Assembly (NCBI GenBank): GCA_003971905.1
Contig: RSEE01000015.1
Span: 682,001 to 746,000, forward strand
Direction of reading: 5' to 3'
Length of the DNA: 64,000 nt
DNA from: Moniliella sp. 'wahieum'
Taxonomy: Eukaryota > Basidiomycota > Moniliellomycetes > Moniliellales > Moniliellaceae
Part shown: positions 1 to 14,545 of the stretch, piece after piece
Position numbering within the stretch: the stretch's first letter is position 1
How the letters are laid out: every line of letters begins with the position of its first letter
Program-made: the position numbers and the translations under genes
The notes under the pieces: generated by a model
Databases searched by the model: none
Told to the model about the DNA's origin: nothing
What the model saw: only the letters and a program-made list of their open reading frames with translations

Positions 1-687
1 AACCCACCGTCCGCCGCGAATACGCCGAGCGGCACAACGGCTTCCTCCCTTTGGCCCGGTGGAATGATGCAGCGTTCGCGGCTTGGGCCTCCCTCTGTGC
101 CTTGGCCCAGTTGGGCCAGGCAGTCGCCTTCCGCCAGACAGCCAACCCCGTGTCCCGATCGACAATTCTCCTGTTAACTGTTCTGGGGGTGGTGCAGTGG
201 GTGGATTACTGGCTACGGGCACAAGCGCCGAACAGTGGTGGAGCTGGCTGGACTATGTCAACTTTCTCTTTTTTGTCAAGCTCATCATTACCCTCATCAA
301 GTACATCCCCCAAGTCGCGCTCAATTACAAGCGCAAGTCGACGATCGGTTACCGTGTTGAAAACCTGTTTGCCGATCTGGGCGGAGGCCTGCTGTCGCTT
401 GCTCAACTCGTACTCGATGCTTTCATCGAGGGCGATTGGAGTGGCATCACTGGCCATCCTGCCAAGCTGTATGTCTTGATTTCACTCTCTTGGAACCTAC
501 GCTAACTTTTGGGCCTCGCTTTTGCGCATTCAGTGGAATTGCGCTTATTGCGCTCGGGATGGACGGCATTCTTATTACCCAATGGGCTACTTACGATAAG
601 AAGCCCCCCGGCTTTGCCGCGTCTGACGAAGAGGCGAGCCCAGGAGAGCCTACTGAACGCACGTCGCTTCTTCCCGACCGCTCATAA
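1..687 (+). CDS. Cystinosin-like PQ-loop lysosomal/vacuolar transporter, 3' part
   Basis: C-terminal part of a cystinosin-family protein, which exports cystine or related amino acids from the vacuole with protons. The gene runs in from the left edge. A hydrophobic helix is followed by the PQ-loop signature YIPQVALNYKRKST at about 298-340, then a GGGLLSLAQ helix, and the last helix lies after an intron. The intron is 469-533 (GTATGT donor, GCTAAC branch site, CAG acceptor) and restores the family pattern GHPAKL then GIALIALGMDGI. The tail is acidic and ends near 685. Upstream (about 20-190) the matching frame is shifted by one base relative to 195-468; one extra G in the G run at 185-189 would join them, although a short intron cannot be excluded. 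Family assignment is firm; substrate is inferred from the family. Confidence 0.8.
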
Positions 688-892
688 CTCATCTCAGCCT
701 TGCATTGGCTTGTTCTTGTTGCACATTGCTACATCTTAACACCAGCGCTTTGAACGCGTTTGTCGGTGGTGGCATGAACGCCCAGGGTCTCTGCTGTACT
801 ACGACTGCCATGCCAATCTCCTGAGGGATGCCTTCCTCTTCTAGACACATAGACCCCTTCCCTATTCCCGATACATGCACTTTACATCGTGA

Positions 893-2857
<1,965 letters not shown>

Positions 2858-3183
2858 ATGGCTTGAGGTTCCTATCCTCCTGCAATCCATGCCACGCCCA
2901 TGCTGTGACTCACAGAGCGGGGATCCCTTCTCTGGAAAACCATTGACGTGATAACAGAAGACGGACGGTAACTAAAGTAAATTAATCATGTAGGACAAGT
3001 GAGTATCGACCGAGTGCACTTAGACGAAACATGTAACGTAGGCGCCACTCGGGGCGAAGACTAATTAAACCAGGAGAGGAAAACGGAAAGGGCAGGGTAG
3101 GAGGGTGCAAATTAAGGAATGGCGGGCGCGGCTTACACCACTGCCCAGGTGAGGGTAGAGTGAGGTAGGCAGAGAAGGAGTTA
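2858..3183. other. Convergent 3' spacer
   Basis: Untranslated ends of LYS12 (plus) and the kleisin (minus). AT-richer around 2960-3000 (TAAAGTAAATTAATCATG), which may hold 3'-end signals. I see no gene. Confidence 0.5.
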
Positions 3184-6059
3184 TCACGCGAGTGCGTCCC
3201 CGCCCGGATCCCGATGTGCCAGATTGCGAACGATGAGAATGTGAACCGGAATTGGTCGCGCGTGTGCGGGGGGGGTGAGGCTGTTGGTCCGGCGCCGCCC
3301 GGTCGCTTCAGGCGAGGGGGAGGACATGTCCGGGTCTGAGAGGGAGAGAACAAGCTCAGCATAGGGCTCTCTTTGCTGTACCGTCATCTTGCGCGCGGAA
3401 ATGAGAGCAAGAACGTGGTAAAAGGCTTGTGCGGCCACCGCAGGACTCGTCTCGGAAACGGGTGCTACATCACTGAAGAACAACGAGCGGGTCTTGCTCT
3501 CAGTCGCTGGTGCGGGGGCAGGTGCCGGGAGTGAACGTGCGACGGCAAGCACGTAGCGAACAAAATTGTCTCCTTCCACTGCAGCATGCTGCGCTTGCCG
3601 GATTTGTGTGTTGATTTGCCCTGCGGGATCGTGGTTGGGGACACTTCGGTACCTTGCGGACCTATAAAGGTGAAGGTCAGTTATGTAGACAAGCAGTAAT
3701 TAGAAAAGAGTCAAGAGTCAGACCTACCCAGCACCGATACCTCCTGGGTATCATTGAAGTTGGGTCCGTCAAAAGGTAAAGGCGAAGGTTGGGAGTGCGA
3801 TCCTATCCAAGGCATCCGGCTGGTGGACTTATCTCTGTTGATGAGCAGCTCCCTGATTAGTGCGCTGGAAATGGAAACAAAAGTAGTGACGGTATATACG
3901 TACGCAGTTGGTGTCCCAGTCAATGAATTGGGCACTTCGGCTCCGTACCTTTCGAACATATCGGGCATATTCCAGGGCAAGGCCCGATCCCACGAATGCC
4001 CTGTCGAGCCCGAGTCTCGGCCAACGCCCATTTCACTTGTAGAGTTCATCTGAGGGGAGAAGGAACACGTTAGATACGGACCTGAGAGAGCGGTGGAGCG
4101 GTTAAAACAACGTACGCTAGCATCCCCCCCCATGATCAGTGGGCCGTCCTCGAGAGGAGGCATGTCGTTCAAGAATAAGGTTGGCCTGTGAAGATCACAA
4201 TGTTAGCAACCCGCTTCCTTTTGGTATACGCGACGGAAATGACGTGCCCGTATTAATAGACGGCATATTGTCCAATGGGGGCATTTCATCAATCAAAGGT
4301 AGGTCATCGTTAGCGCCCATGCCCATGTGCAGACCCATGTCCCTGCCCTCCCAGCCTCCATGGCCGGGATCCATCGCGTTTTCCATCCCAATGCGCGGGC
4401 CCATGCTTCTCTGGAAATGGACTTTAGTCTGCTTCCCATGGTTGTGCTTGGCCTGGTCAATCAACGAAATCCAAAACGGACCAAGTGCCTCGCTTTGGCT
4501 AGCTACACGGACAGTATTAACGATCGCGTCTCAGTTTTTTTTACCGTAAACAAACACCAACAACAAGTGTGGAAGACACAGGAACATAGGGACATACCAA
4601 AGTCAAAGCCGCCATTGAGGTATACATCCGCTATGGTGCTGGCCGCCTTCTCGGCCGCCTTGGCCTCCGCATCATGGGAAAGTCGGGCCATGGAGAGGGT
4701 ATACCGTTGATTCCACTGGGAAAGGCCTTGGTCCGTAACCTCAATATCAAAATCCACCATCGGTCCCATCGGGAGGCGTTCCTCGAGACGACGTCGCTTT
4801 GTTGCCCGTGAAGGATTGGGGTCTTCCCATGTCACCTCACTATCTTGCCCGGGGGGTTCCAGGCCGCGATCTTCTAAAGCTGGGAGGGGTAAAAGGGTAG
4901 CTGGTTGGCTTTGTAAGAGAGTCAACATACGTCAGCATATGGCCGTACAATTAGCTCCTTCAGATGATGAGAAGCAAAACGACTCACTCTTCAAGACCTG
5001 GCATGTCCTCTAGTGGGGGAAGGTCTTCATTAGCCCCTGGACCAAATCCTGGGAAGTTGTCGTCTGTGTTATGGTGGGAGGTAGTGAGGTCGTCGCGGGA
5101 AAGGAGGGAGCGAACCGGTCGAGTGAATCGAGGCGCGTGGGGTGGGGAGAATCTTGGTGATGTTGCAGGTTTCCCTCCCTCCCATCATCAAACGGAGCGG
5201 CTTGGTCGTACTCATCAGCAAAGAGACCCAAGTCCAGCCCATCTTGTCCCTCTTCATTTGGATCCCAGTTCATCAACCCTGTTCCCAACTCTGAGCCTAG
5301 CAGCAGACTGTCCCCCTGGTCATGCATGGAAAAGGATGCAGGTGAAGGGAGGGTAATCTTATCCTGAGACACGGTATGTTTTGTAGGGAGCGGGCGTTCT
5401 GCTGGTTCGGCTCCTCCGCTCAGAGGCATCTCAACAGTCCGCTCAAACTAAAAAACGCGCGGGTAGGTCAGGGAGCTTGAATGTGATGGCGTCCTTACGC
5501 ATGGTGCGGGACGTTGGCGGGAGATCAATGCTTGCGGTGCCCAGCGCAGTGGCGAAGGTCATGCGACGGACGGTGGTGGCATAGAGGTCACATCGCTCAT
5601 CCATGCCTCAGCTGGGGAATCAGATACATAGGGGGAGCGGAGAGAGCGTTAGCTGAATGTGAGGGAAACGAATGGTAGGAAGAGGGAAGTAACGTGTGCG
5701 TACTTGGCTGACATAGACCCGGGCGAGTCCGGCCATGAGCTGGCTGCTGATGCGGAAGACAGATGCTGGTCTGGCTCGACAAGGACCTGGCATGCAGCCT
5801 GGATGTCGACGTTGGCAATCGCCTTCTTGCTCAAGCTTCGCACCCGGCTCTGCCGCCCGAGCGTAGCAAAGATCCTGCAAGGGAATGAATGGAAAGAGCG
5901 GGAGGAGTGATGGGGGTCAGACAGTGGTGTGGAGAGGGGCGCAAAGGTTAATTCAATGTGGATATCTATGGCAACTGCGAAGAAGGGGAGGTAAGAAGAT
6001 GCGTACCAGACAATGCCCAGGTCCGAGTTGCGCGACTTGAACAGCTCGAGGGCAGACAT
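3184..6059 (-). CDS. REC8: Rec8-type kleisin (meiotic cohesin subunit)
   Basis: Kleisins close the SMC1-SMC3 ring; the Rec8 branch acts in meiosis. Exon 1 (6059-6007) encodes 17 residues ending GIVW. After an intron (6006-5875, GTACGC/GCAG) exon 2 (5874-5704) gives ATLGRQS, SLSKKAIANVDIQAACQ and FRISSQLMAGLARVYVSQ, the N-terminal helical domain in the form typical of Rec8 (ATLG...) rather than Rad21. Further exons near 5620-5490 (CDLYATTVRRM, ASIDLPP), 5429-5010, 4928-4600 and 4172-3711 carry acidic and Ser/Pro-rich linker. The last exon (3579-3184) holds a winged-helix end, AQAFYHVLALISARKMTVQQ. A base is missing near 5775, and some middle exon joins do not close. The usual MFY start is replaced by MSALELFKS. 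Kleisin identity is firm; Rec8 rather than Rad21 is likely. Confidence 0.7.
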
Positions 6060-6583
6060 TTCAAGGAGGGATGGCGCGGGGGCGGGGGGGAGGTGAGGCT
6101 CGCTAGCGCGCGCGGTGGGCGCAGAGGATGGCTTATAAATGCTGCGGCGGACACCTGCATGCCAGAGACGGCGCTGCTGGTTGGGAGAACAACAAGGATG
6201 GAAGGGGCTCGTGCAGGCGAATGGTGCAGTGCGACGTGTGGTGCTGCTTGTGCTTGTGCTTGTGCTTGTGCTTGTGGCATGCATGCGAGAGCTGCGGCAA
6301 ACAACCCTCTGGCAGCTGCCAGCTTGCCGAGTCTAGTGTCGTGCATATGCCCCGCTTCGCATGTCCTGGCACACTGCCCCCGTGCGGCAGTTCCCGCACG
6401 CGGTGCTTGTACGCCTGCCGCCCGAGCGGAGCCGCGCGGTACCACAGCGTTTTACACTTACACTTACACTGACAGAGCGCATTGGGCACGGCTGTGCCTT
6501 CGGTTGATTACGGATTAAGTCACCACCCCCCAGCTGTTCGGCTCTGGTGCTGGACGCACACGTGTTTATTTCCATCGACGCCA
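6060..6583. other. Spacer with CTTGTG hexanucleotide repeat
   Basis: Upstream of the kleisin and downstream of the methyltransferase gene. It contains five to six copies of CTTGTG at about 6246-6277 and a short ACTTAC repeat at 6451-6470. Several overlapping open frames here are repeat artefacts with no domain. Confidence 0.5.
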
Positions 6584-7849
6584 TCACTGCGACTTGCCGT
6601 GCTGCTGGCCGTCTTCTTCCGCGCTGCCTGGTGCGCTGGCAGGCGGCGCTTCGGCCGCACTCGGCACATTCGGTACATTCTCCAGGCCGCCCAGGCTGAT
6701 CCGTCCACTCCCCCGGGCCAACGGCTTGGGCTGCGACTTGTCGGGCTTCCACCAATCTGCACATCCACTCAGGTTAGCCAGCCATCTCCATCTGGCGTGC
6801 AGGTGAACAGACATGTGACGCACCAGGTAGATCATGTTGAACGTTGCCGGCACCCCTTCCTCCTCTTCCAGCCCATGCAGCGAGCGGTAGATGGCACCTG
6901 CAGCAATCAGCGTATCTCGCCTCAGATGCAGGCGCCGGTTGAGCGTCGCATTCGACTCTCCCATGTCCCGCAAGTCCTGCATCAGCTCATACATCGAAGG
7001 ATACCCCACTGCCACCTCGTCCACGTCCACCGTCGGCATGGAGAACCCGGCTCGACCCAGTAGGTTGGCCATGTCGGCCGACGTAGCCATGGGGGACACA
7101 CGTGGTGAAATGCCTCCTTCCCGCTCCATCTCTCAGCCAGCTGAAGCGATGTCCGCAGTTCGAACAGCGTGTCTCCCCCGGCTAACGCGCCAATAAACAC
7201 TCCATCTGGTCGCAGCGCTCGGCGGATCTGGATCAGGGCACCCAACAAATCGTTGGTCCAATGCAAGCCCCCCGTAGCCACAATCACATCCACGCTGTTC
7301 TCTCCAAAGGTTTGGGCAAGATGTTCCTCGTCGTCGCCCCTCGGCGCTCCATCTCCACCCCAGCATACGCCGGCGCCGCATCCAGCTCCTCGTCGCGGTA
7401 GAGCAGCTCGCGATTGGCATCGCACATGATGAGCTTTTGTGTCTTGGTCTTGCCAAGTCAAGGAAACGGCGTAAATGACCTGCTCCCGAGCCGATCTCAA
7501 CCACGACAGGGTGGGGACGAGCAATGTCCGACAATCGATCTGCGATGTTGGCCGCCACTTGGTCCCGCAGATAGTCGGTGACTCTACTGGGTGCGGAAGG
7601 CGTCGTTCCTACCAAGGCCTCTTGTCCATCCGCCTCCTCCGTTTCGATTCCGACAGAGGCTCTCGGACTGGGTGCGACGGGAAGCACGTCCCTTTTGCAA
7701 CTGCTTGGCAGAGCGGTCAAGACTTGGTACGGGTCGTTGGGACGTGGAGCAGCAGCGGCAGCATAGGTGCGCTGGAGACAATGCGAGAGAGCACAACTCG
7801 CCACACTGGGCGGGATGCGAGCGCGTGCGCACCAGGGTGGTAACACCAT
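6584..7849 (-). CDS. NDUFAF5: NDUFAF5-like mitochondrial methyltransferase (complex I assembly)
   Basis: SAM-dependent methyltransferase-fold protein that in other eukaryotes hydroxylates an arginine of complex I subunit NDUFS7. Landmarks in order: a basic, Ala-rich N-terminus (mitochondrial targeting), the [12 protein letters not shown] motif, [17 protein letters not shown], the SAM-binding [63 protein letters not shown], then [17 protein letters not shown] and the C-terminal [22 protein letters not shown]. An intron lies at 6823-6757 (GTGCGT donor, GGCTAAC branch, GCAG). The reading frame must change at least six times (near 7725, between 7700 and 7630, 7458, 7343, 7115 and 6752), almost all explained by one missing base in a homopolymer. 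Assignment is strong despite the breaks. Confidence 0.85.
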
Positions 7850-8317
7850 CCCGCGGGGCAGACACCGACCGTCATGATGGGCGAGAAATGGCAGATGGGG
7901 TAGGAAGCAGGCGGTGGCAAGCTCGGCTCGATCTCACTTCGTCTTCTCAATTGTCGATGCGAATTAAACTAGCCAAGGGGCCGCCACAAGTGGCTGGGAG
8001 CAAGGATCGCACTCCCCACTTTCAATGTTGTTAGTTAATTCCCAGTTGCCATTCCATGCTCCCCCGCAGTGACTGCAGTAAGGACAGATCGACACTTCGA
8101 GTCAAGCTGGTCGTCATTGATTAGCATTGCCACAACCGACAGCACACTATACTATTGTAACCCCCCCCCCGCCCCCCCGGCACAATGCTCTGACAACCAT
8201 CAGTGAAAACTAGGCGTACGCGTTGGGTGGTTCATTATGGTAGTTGCTGAATAAAGTTGTGGTGTACAAAGAGATATGTGAGACGCCCCAGGCACAGGGA
8301 GTGAAGAGGGTGTGAGG
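7850..8317. other. Spacer with C homopolymer
   Basis: Between the methyltransferase 5' end and the MDJ1 3' end. A C-rich tract (8161-8178) is interrupted by a single G. I see no gene. Confidence 0.4.
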
Positions 8318-10055
8318 TTAGGAAGAGAAGTGGTAAGGACCCAAGATGACATGAGCTTGACGATCAAACTGGTCATACCAGAACCACCAAGTACCCCCGC
8401 TCCTAAGCAGGAACAGAGCAAAGGAGGAAATTTGGCGAAAGGCCCCGCCCCCACCCTTTACAACTGGGACTGTCGGGCGATTCTGGCGTCGGAGGCACAC
8501 TGTCATGGTGAGCCTTGCTGTGTGTCTTGTCCTCGCCTTGATTGAAATGGGATGGTGAAGTTTGCCTTCATAATCGTCGGCAAATGCCCGAAGGATCTCC
8601 TTTTGCCGCGAGGTGAGCGCGGCGGCATCTTGACGTTGAACTGGACCAGGAGGTCCCCTTTGGGAACTTTTGAGGTTGAGGTAGCGTACGGGTTGAGGAC
8701 GGGGATGCCGCGGCCCTCATCAGCAGCTTATCCGAGGCTGGGTGCCTGCTGGCACACGAAGATCCACCGTTCCATCCAGCGTCGGGACCTTGACCCGACC
8801 GCCCAGAAGAGCGGTGTAAAACGGAATCTGGCATTGTACACAAATTGCTGCCTTGCCGGCGCCACGTCTTGCTCGGCTGCACAGCAATGTGAACATACAA
8901 GTTCCCCCTCGGCCCTTGCCTTCCAACGGGAATGGCCTAGACCGTCAAGGCGGACTTTCATGCCATCGTCACGCCAGCAGGAACTTTGACTTCTTCGGTG
9001 AGCGTCTTGCGCACGTGTCCAGCCGGAGCATGGCCCGCAGTTGTCCTTGGGGTGTGTGTTTCGCCCACCCCATGGCAGACCGGGCAAGTCGTTGCCATCT
9101 GGAACCCATTCAGAACAAACGTCTTCGACCCGGAACCCTTACACTCTTTGCACTCTTCTTCTTTGCGCCTTCCTTCAGCCCCGAGCCATGGCAGGTTCCA
9201 CACTCACTCAGGCACTCACGGAAACCTTCTTTGTCGTACCGCGCGCCGCCTCCTCAAAGGACAATGTGATTCGTGCATCAATGTCGTCCCCACGCACGTT
9301 CGGGCCTTGGCCACCACCAGGGCGACCTCCAGCTCCAAAGTTGCCAAACAGGTGGTCAAAGATGGATTCGGCGCCTCCCATTCCGCCCATGTTTTGGAAC
9401 CCGCCAAACCCACCAAGCCGCCAGCACCAGCACCGCCCATGCCGCCCATATCCTGGAATCCGGCTGAACCATCAGTGGTGCCGTATTGGTCGTACATCGA
9501 GCGCTTCTGGTCGTCAGATGAACCTGCGCACACACACTGTGTCAGTCAACCCGCAGGGCAACAGGAGAAAGGGAAAGATGGATAAGGACATACATCGTAG
9601 GCTTCTTGGATCTCCATGAATTGGTCTTTGGCCTTCTTGTCTGGATTGGTATCGGGGTGGAGCTTCTTGGCGAGGCCATAGTAGGCCGACTTGATCTCCT
9701 TGGCCGACGCTCCCTTCTTGACCCCCAGCAGTGCGTACAGATCTTTTGCGGCTGAAGCGGAGGTGCGGGAAGAGGAACTGAAGGCGCGGGAGCTTTGACG
9801 AGGGGGGCGCCCCAGCCCTGCCACAGAGGGGGAGGCGGGGCAAGGCGCAACGGAAGCGGGAGGAGTGCAGGAGCGCGAGCGCGACCTTCTTGCCAGTGCA
9901 GCCGTGCTGACGGCAGCAATGTGGGCTTGCGCAGCACGTGTGCTGGCAGAAACACAGAGAGCGGTGGTGGGCAGCATGCCTGACCGAGCGAATGGAGTGG
10001 AGGAGGAGGAAAAGGAGGAGGAAGGGATAATAGAGGGTGCGGCAACCGGTACCAA
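8318..10055 (-). CDS. MDJ1: Mitochondrial DnaJ-type co-chaperone Mdj1
   Basis: Type I Hsp40 that stimulates matrix Hsp70 and binds unfolded proteins. The N-terminus (start 10055, or ATG 9977) is Ser/Arg/Ala-rich, as expected for matrix import. The J domain follows ([12 protein letters not shown] with the HPD motif), interrupted by an intron 9593-9524 (GTATGT donor, GCAG acceptor). Next come a Gly-rich linker ([20 protein letters not shown]), [14 protein letters not shown], four CxxCxGxG zinc motifs spread over different frames ([30 protein letters not shown]), and the substrate-binding part ([29 protein letters not shown]). [18 protein letters not shown] near 8590 marks the C-terminus; the exact stop (8318 or nearer 8500) is unclear. 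At least six one-base frame changes occur. Confidence 0.85.
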
Positions 10056-10867
10056 TCGAGGCCGATTGAGAATGAATTAATGACAATGGATCGAAAGCGC
10101 AAGTAGTCTTCGATAATTTTCGGTCCGCCACCAGCAGTGCCAACACTGGCGCTGTGCCTGGCGTCTCACCGTCCACCAGCCTAGAAAATTCTACCACCTT
10201 CTGCCCGGAGACAATCGATGATTGGTGAACAGTGATTGTTGGCACTGACCGGTGACCTGGGGTATGCCGTGCATATCACGTGACATGTGACATGTGACAT
10301 CTGACATCTGACAGCTGCATGGGGGACATACTGGGCATGCTATCCGACATGCTGACAGGAACGCCAGGGTGGATGAACAGGGCACGTAATTTCGTGCATC
10401 GGCATCATCCTGCCCCTTCTCTTCCCAGGGCAACGCCGCATACCCAGCGAGATCGACATCAGACCTCCGTAGCCGGTCTGACCTTCCCCAGTCTCTCTCT
10501 CTCTCTCGGTTGGTCCTCCCCCAATTTCCTTTCGGGTGGATGGATGCCTTTTCTTGCCTGGCCGACACACCGACGAAGTCAGGCCTTTTTTTGCGTTCCA
10601 GGCATGTGTGGCGGGCGGCATGCTCACCAGTCCATGTCCTGTTTCCATGGCAGCTATCTATATCAACGCTAAGACAAGAACGAGAAAGAAAGACAACGCA
10701 AGGTGGGAAGAGGACGATTTGATGGGAAATGCAATGGTGTAAGTAGTAGTGGGCAAAGTGGTGATAAAGATAGTAATGCGAGTAGGCGCCAACAGATCGG
10801 GCCGGACTGGAAAAGGATTTAGCGCAGACAACGATCTATTCTGCCCCCTTCTGTTCCCATTCCCAGT
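10056..10867. other. Spacer with ATGTGACATG word cluster
   Basis: 5' region of MDJ1 and 3' region of the J-like gene. At 10265-10315 a run of overlapping CATGTGACAT and CATCTGACAT words forms short palindromes, and at 10491-10507 there is a (TC)n tract. The open frames here have no recognisable domain. Confidence 0.4.
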
Positions 10868-11703
10868 TCATTCGGTTACCTCGGTAATCTGGGGTGCACT
10901 GCCACGTAACCAAGCATGCTCTGTCTGAGGCACCCCATTCACCGTCACCGTCTCCCCATCCGAGTCACGGGTGTACACTGTCCTCGTACCCTAGTAACAA
11001 GATAAAGGTCAGCCAACCAACGTTCCAGCGGCCCCGCTAAGCGCTAAGCGCTAACTGCTCATCCTACTTACATCAGCTCCGACTTCCTCCGCCCGGACGC
11101 GGAACTTGCCATCCTCGTTACTCGAGGAGTAGGAACGAGAAAAAGAGGTAAACCGAGGCGCCGACGTGGCGCCCGCGTCTGAGTCGTTCGATCCACTCGA
11201 CGATCCAAACCAGCGTTCTAGGAATCCGGGCGACTGCTTTTCTTTTTCTGCCGTCACAGCCGGAGCGGTCGGGGGCTCCAGACGCAAGGGCGAATTGTCA
11301 AATGTCGCCCACACCGGATCACGGTCAAAGAACGGGGTCCACATCTGGCTCAGTAAGCTGAACGGAGAAGCATTCCAGCTGTCAGTCCACGGTCTCGCCC
11401 CCGACCCGCTGAGTCCTTCGGGGCGCGGGTCCCAAACATTGCTCAGCGGGCTAAAAGGGTGGGAAAAGACAGAGGGGAGCAGGGCCTCCGTCGACTCGGG
11501 TGCACGGAACGAGAAAAGGGAGAGGCGGTGGAAGAGCGGCCGAGGTCATACGCCTTGCGCGTTTCGGGGTTGGACAGAACACGCAGCGCATCGTCCAGAG
11601 CAGCTTGACGATCCTGCGTCTGGCGCGTGTACGCTGCTTGGATCTCGTCCGCGCTAGCGTCAGGGCGTACTCCGAGAACGGCGTACAAGTCGCGTGCACT
11701 CAT
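10868..11703 (-). CDS. J-domain-like protein lacking the HPD motif
   Basis: Opens with MSARDLYAVLGVRPDASADEI, a J-domain helix I/II pattern, and continues to DDALRVLSNPETRKAYDLG, the helix III/IV pattern. The HPD tripeptide that triggers Hsp70 ATPase is absent: the loop reads RQTQDRQ. The rest is Ser/Pro-rich with WTPFFDRDPVWATFD and GFLERWFGSS patches. The final exon (10990-10868) ends TEHAWLRGSAPQITEVTE. An intron at 11071-10991 (GTAAGT donor, TTACTAG acceptor) joins ADG-TRTVYTRDSDGE in phase. One missing base near 11507 separates the J-like part from the rest. About 250 residues. It could be a J-like regulator or an import-motor-type protein; without HPD it should not act as a normal co-chaperone. 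Confidence 0.65.
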
Positions 11704-12198
11704 GCTGGATGGGCAATACAGGGAGGGAGTATAAGCTAGGTAGGGGTGTAACGCCAACAGCGCTGTGGTGGTGGTGGTGGTGGTGGTGGGCAAAGCTGGC
11801 TAAGTTGGGGGTGTTTGTAACCGATAGTTACATTTAGTTTCGGTAGTTTCGGTGCGCTTCGCTTCCTTCGGCGCCCCTGTGCGCTCAGACCATGCACCCC
11901 ACATGAATATTTCAATGTTCTCGCCTGATCTTGTGGCAGTCGCGGCAGGCGCTGACAGGTTCGCGACTGATGCATACGACGGTGCAGCAACCCCAGAAGG
12001 GAAGATGCGGGCTGGGAATGCAGTCTATCTGTACAGTGGTCAACCAAAGAGAGGAGAGAACAACGACAGTGTGATTTGTATGAGTAGTAGAAGTAAACCC
12101 ACGATGAGGTGGGCGCCACGCCGTCCGACTCACCCTCACAAAGGCGAGGCGGGCGCGGTCAGGGCGCGCTAGCGGACACGCTTCGTCAAGATAGCAGC
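11704..12198. other. Spacer with (GTG)n repeat
   Basis: 5' flank of the J-like gene, with a (GTG)8-9 tract at about 11764-11789, and 3' flank of DPM1. No further gene seen. Confidence 0.4.
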
Positions 12199-13160
<962 letters not shown>

Positions 13161-14545
13161 CGGCTGATGAAGTTGGAAAAGGTGGAGACGGAGACCAAAT
13201 GAGACGCCTCCCCTCGCGCGCACCACTTCCGCGTTGGCGGCGGCGGAACGATGAAGCCGTCCTTGATGATCGATCATCGATCATCGCTCAGTGATCGATC
13301 CCCAGGTCACGGGTTTCAAAATGTTCAAATGAGAAGGCCATTAAAAATGGGACCCCCTGCTTGAACAGCCTGAACGTTCAAATTCACATGTTTTTACACT
13401 GTGGCCTGCCTTGGGGAAGAATAGCCACGGTCAGCGCTATAGTGATGCCCACAGTAGTACAGAGATTCTATCTGTGCACCACTGTTTCCAAAAGAAAGTA
13501 TCTGCGGTTTCACTCTACGAATAATGGGGATGGTGTATGATGGAAAGTAAAAGACCCATAAAGAGGTGCGCGGTGAACGAACGAAATATACGTCCAGAGT
13601 GAATGGAAAACCCCCGACAAAAAATATATGCACACACATGTATGTGAGCTATATGCGAGATGCCCCAATAATGCCATGCAAACACGCCGGAGAACGAGAG
13701 AGTGAGACCAACAAAACAAAAGTGACAGTTTACATCTTCCTAAGGGAAAACACGTCTGTTTCATGTATTTGTATATATAGAGAGAGGAGAGAGAAGATCA
13801 GGGTGACACACAAGAGACCCGAAGAGAGGGAATGCATGCAGTCGAAACGAGAAGACGCAGCCACATAAAGCGAGAGAACAGAGAGAGAGAACAGAGAGAG
13901 AAGACAGTAGAGAGGAGAACACAGAAATCGGTTCATACGGGCTCATAGGTCTCAATGGTAGGCAACCAAAAAAGATCGCAAGATGCGCAAGGAATGACAA
14001 AACTGGCGCGGGGGTAGTACACGTCAAAAGTAGAGAACAGACTTTTTGGAAGCGAGATCACAGATCCCGCAATAGACAATTCACCAATGCCATCAAGGCA
14101 ATACGTCAGGGGTGCAATAGTTTGCCACGAATGCAGTTACGAGTATAGTTGGCGCGGTTTTTGGAGAGAAACAAAACGGGCAGTGAGAAACGCGGGGGTA
14201 AGGAAACCCACTTAACAAACCAGACAAGGTATAGGAACGCACATAAAGGGAGGAAACAGCCAGTTTCTCCCCCCAGATTTGTGAAAAGACGGTGAGGGAA
14301 CCTGTTTGAGGTGGCCGCGGCGGAAGACTGGTGAGCCGACTAAGGTTGAAAAGGAAAGGTATATATATAACCCCACCTCTCATGATGAACGACCACGAGA
14401 GAGGTGATTTGCCGACAGATCAAGTGTGAGCACGAACCCCCGAAAGCCATCGAGAAGCGTTTTGCGACCATCAAAAGAGAGGATGGTGCAAAATGGAGTC
14501 ACTCTCAACATGCTAGTCAGAGAGACATTAGAAACTCTGAGGCCT
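13161..14545. other. Long spacer, purine-rich, with GATCGATCATC palindromes
   Basis: Upstream of DPM1 and downstream of the forkhead gene. 13261-13300 holds nested GATCGATCATCGATC palindromes. 13780-13925 is AG-rich with GAGAGAACAGAGAG repeats. The open frames (up to about 100 codons) are low complexity with no domain, and I do not support a gene here. Confidence 0.45.

Noticed and set aside
13780..13925. Purine-rich tract with GAGAGAACAGAGAG as a possible structured RNA
   Set aside because: It is a simple repeat with no pairing partner nearby.
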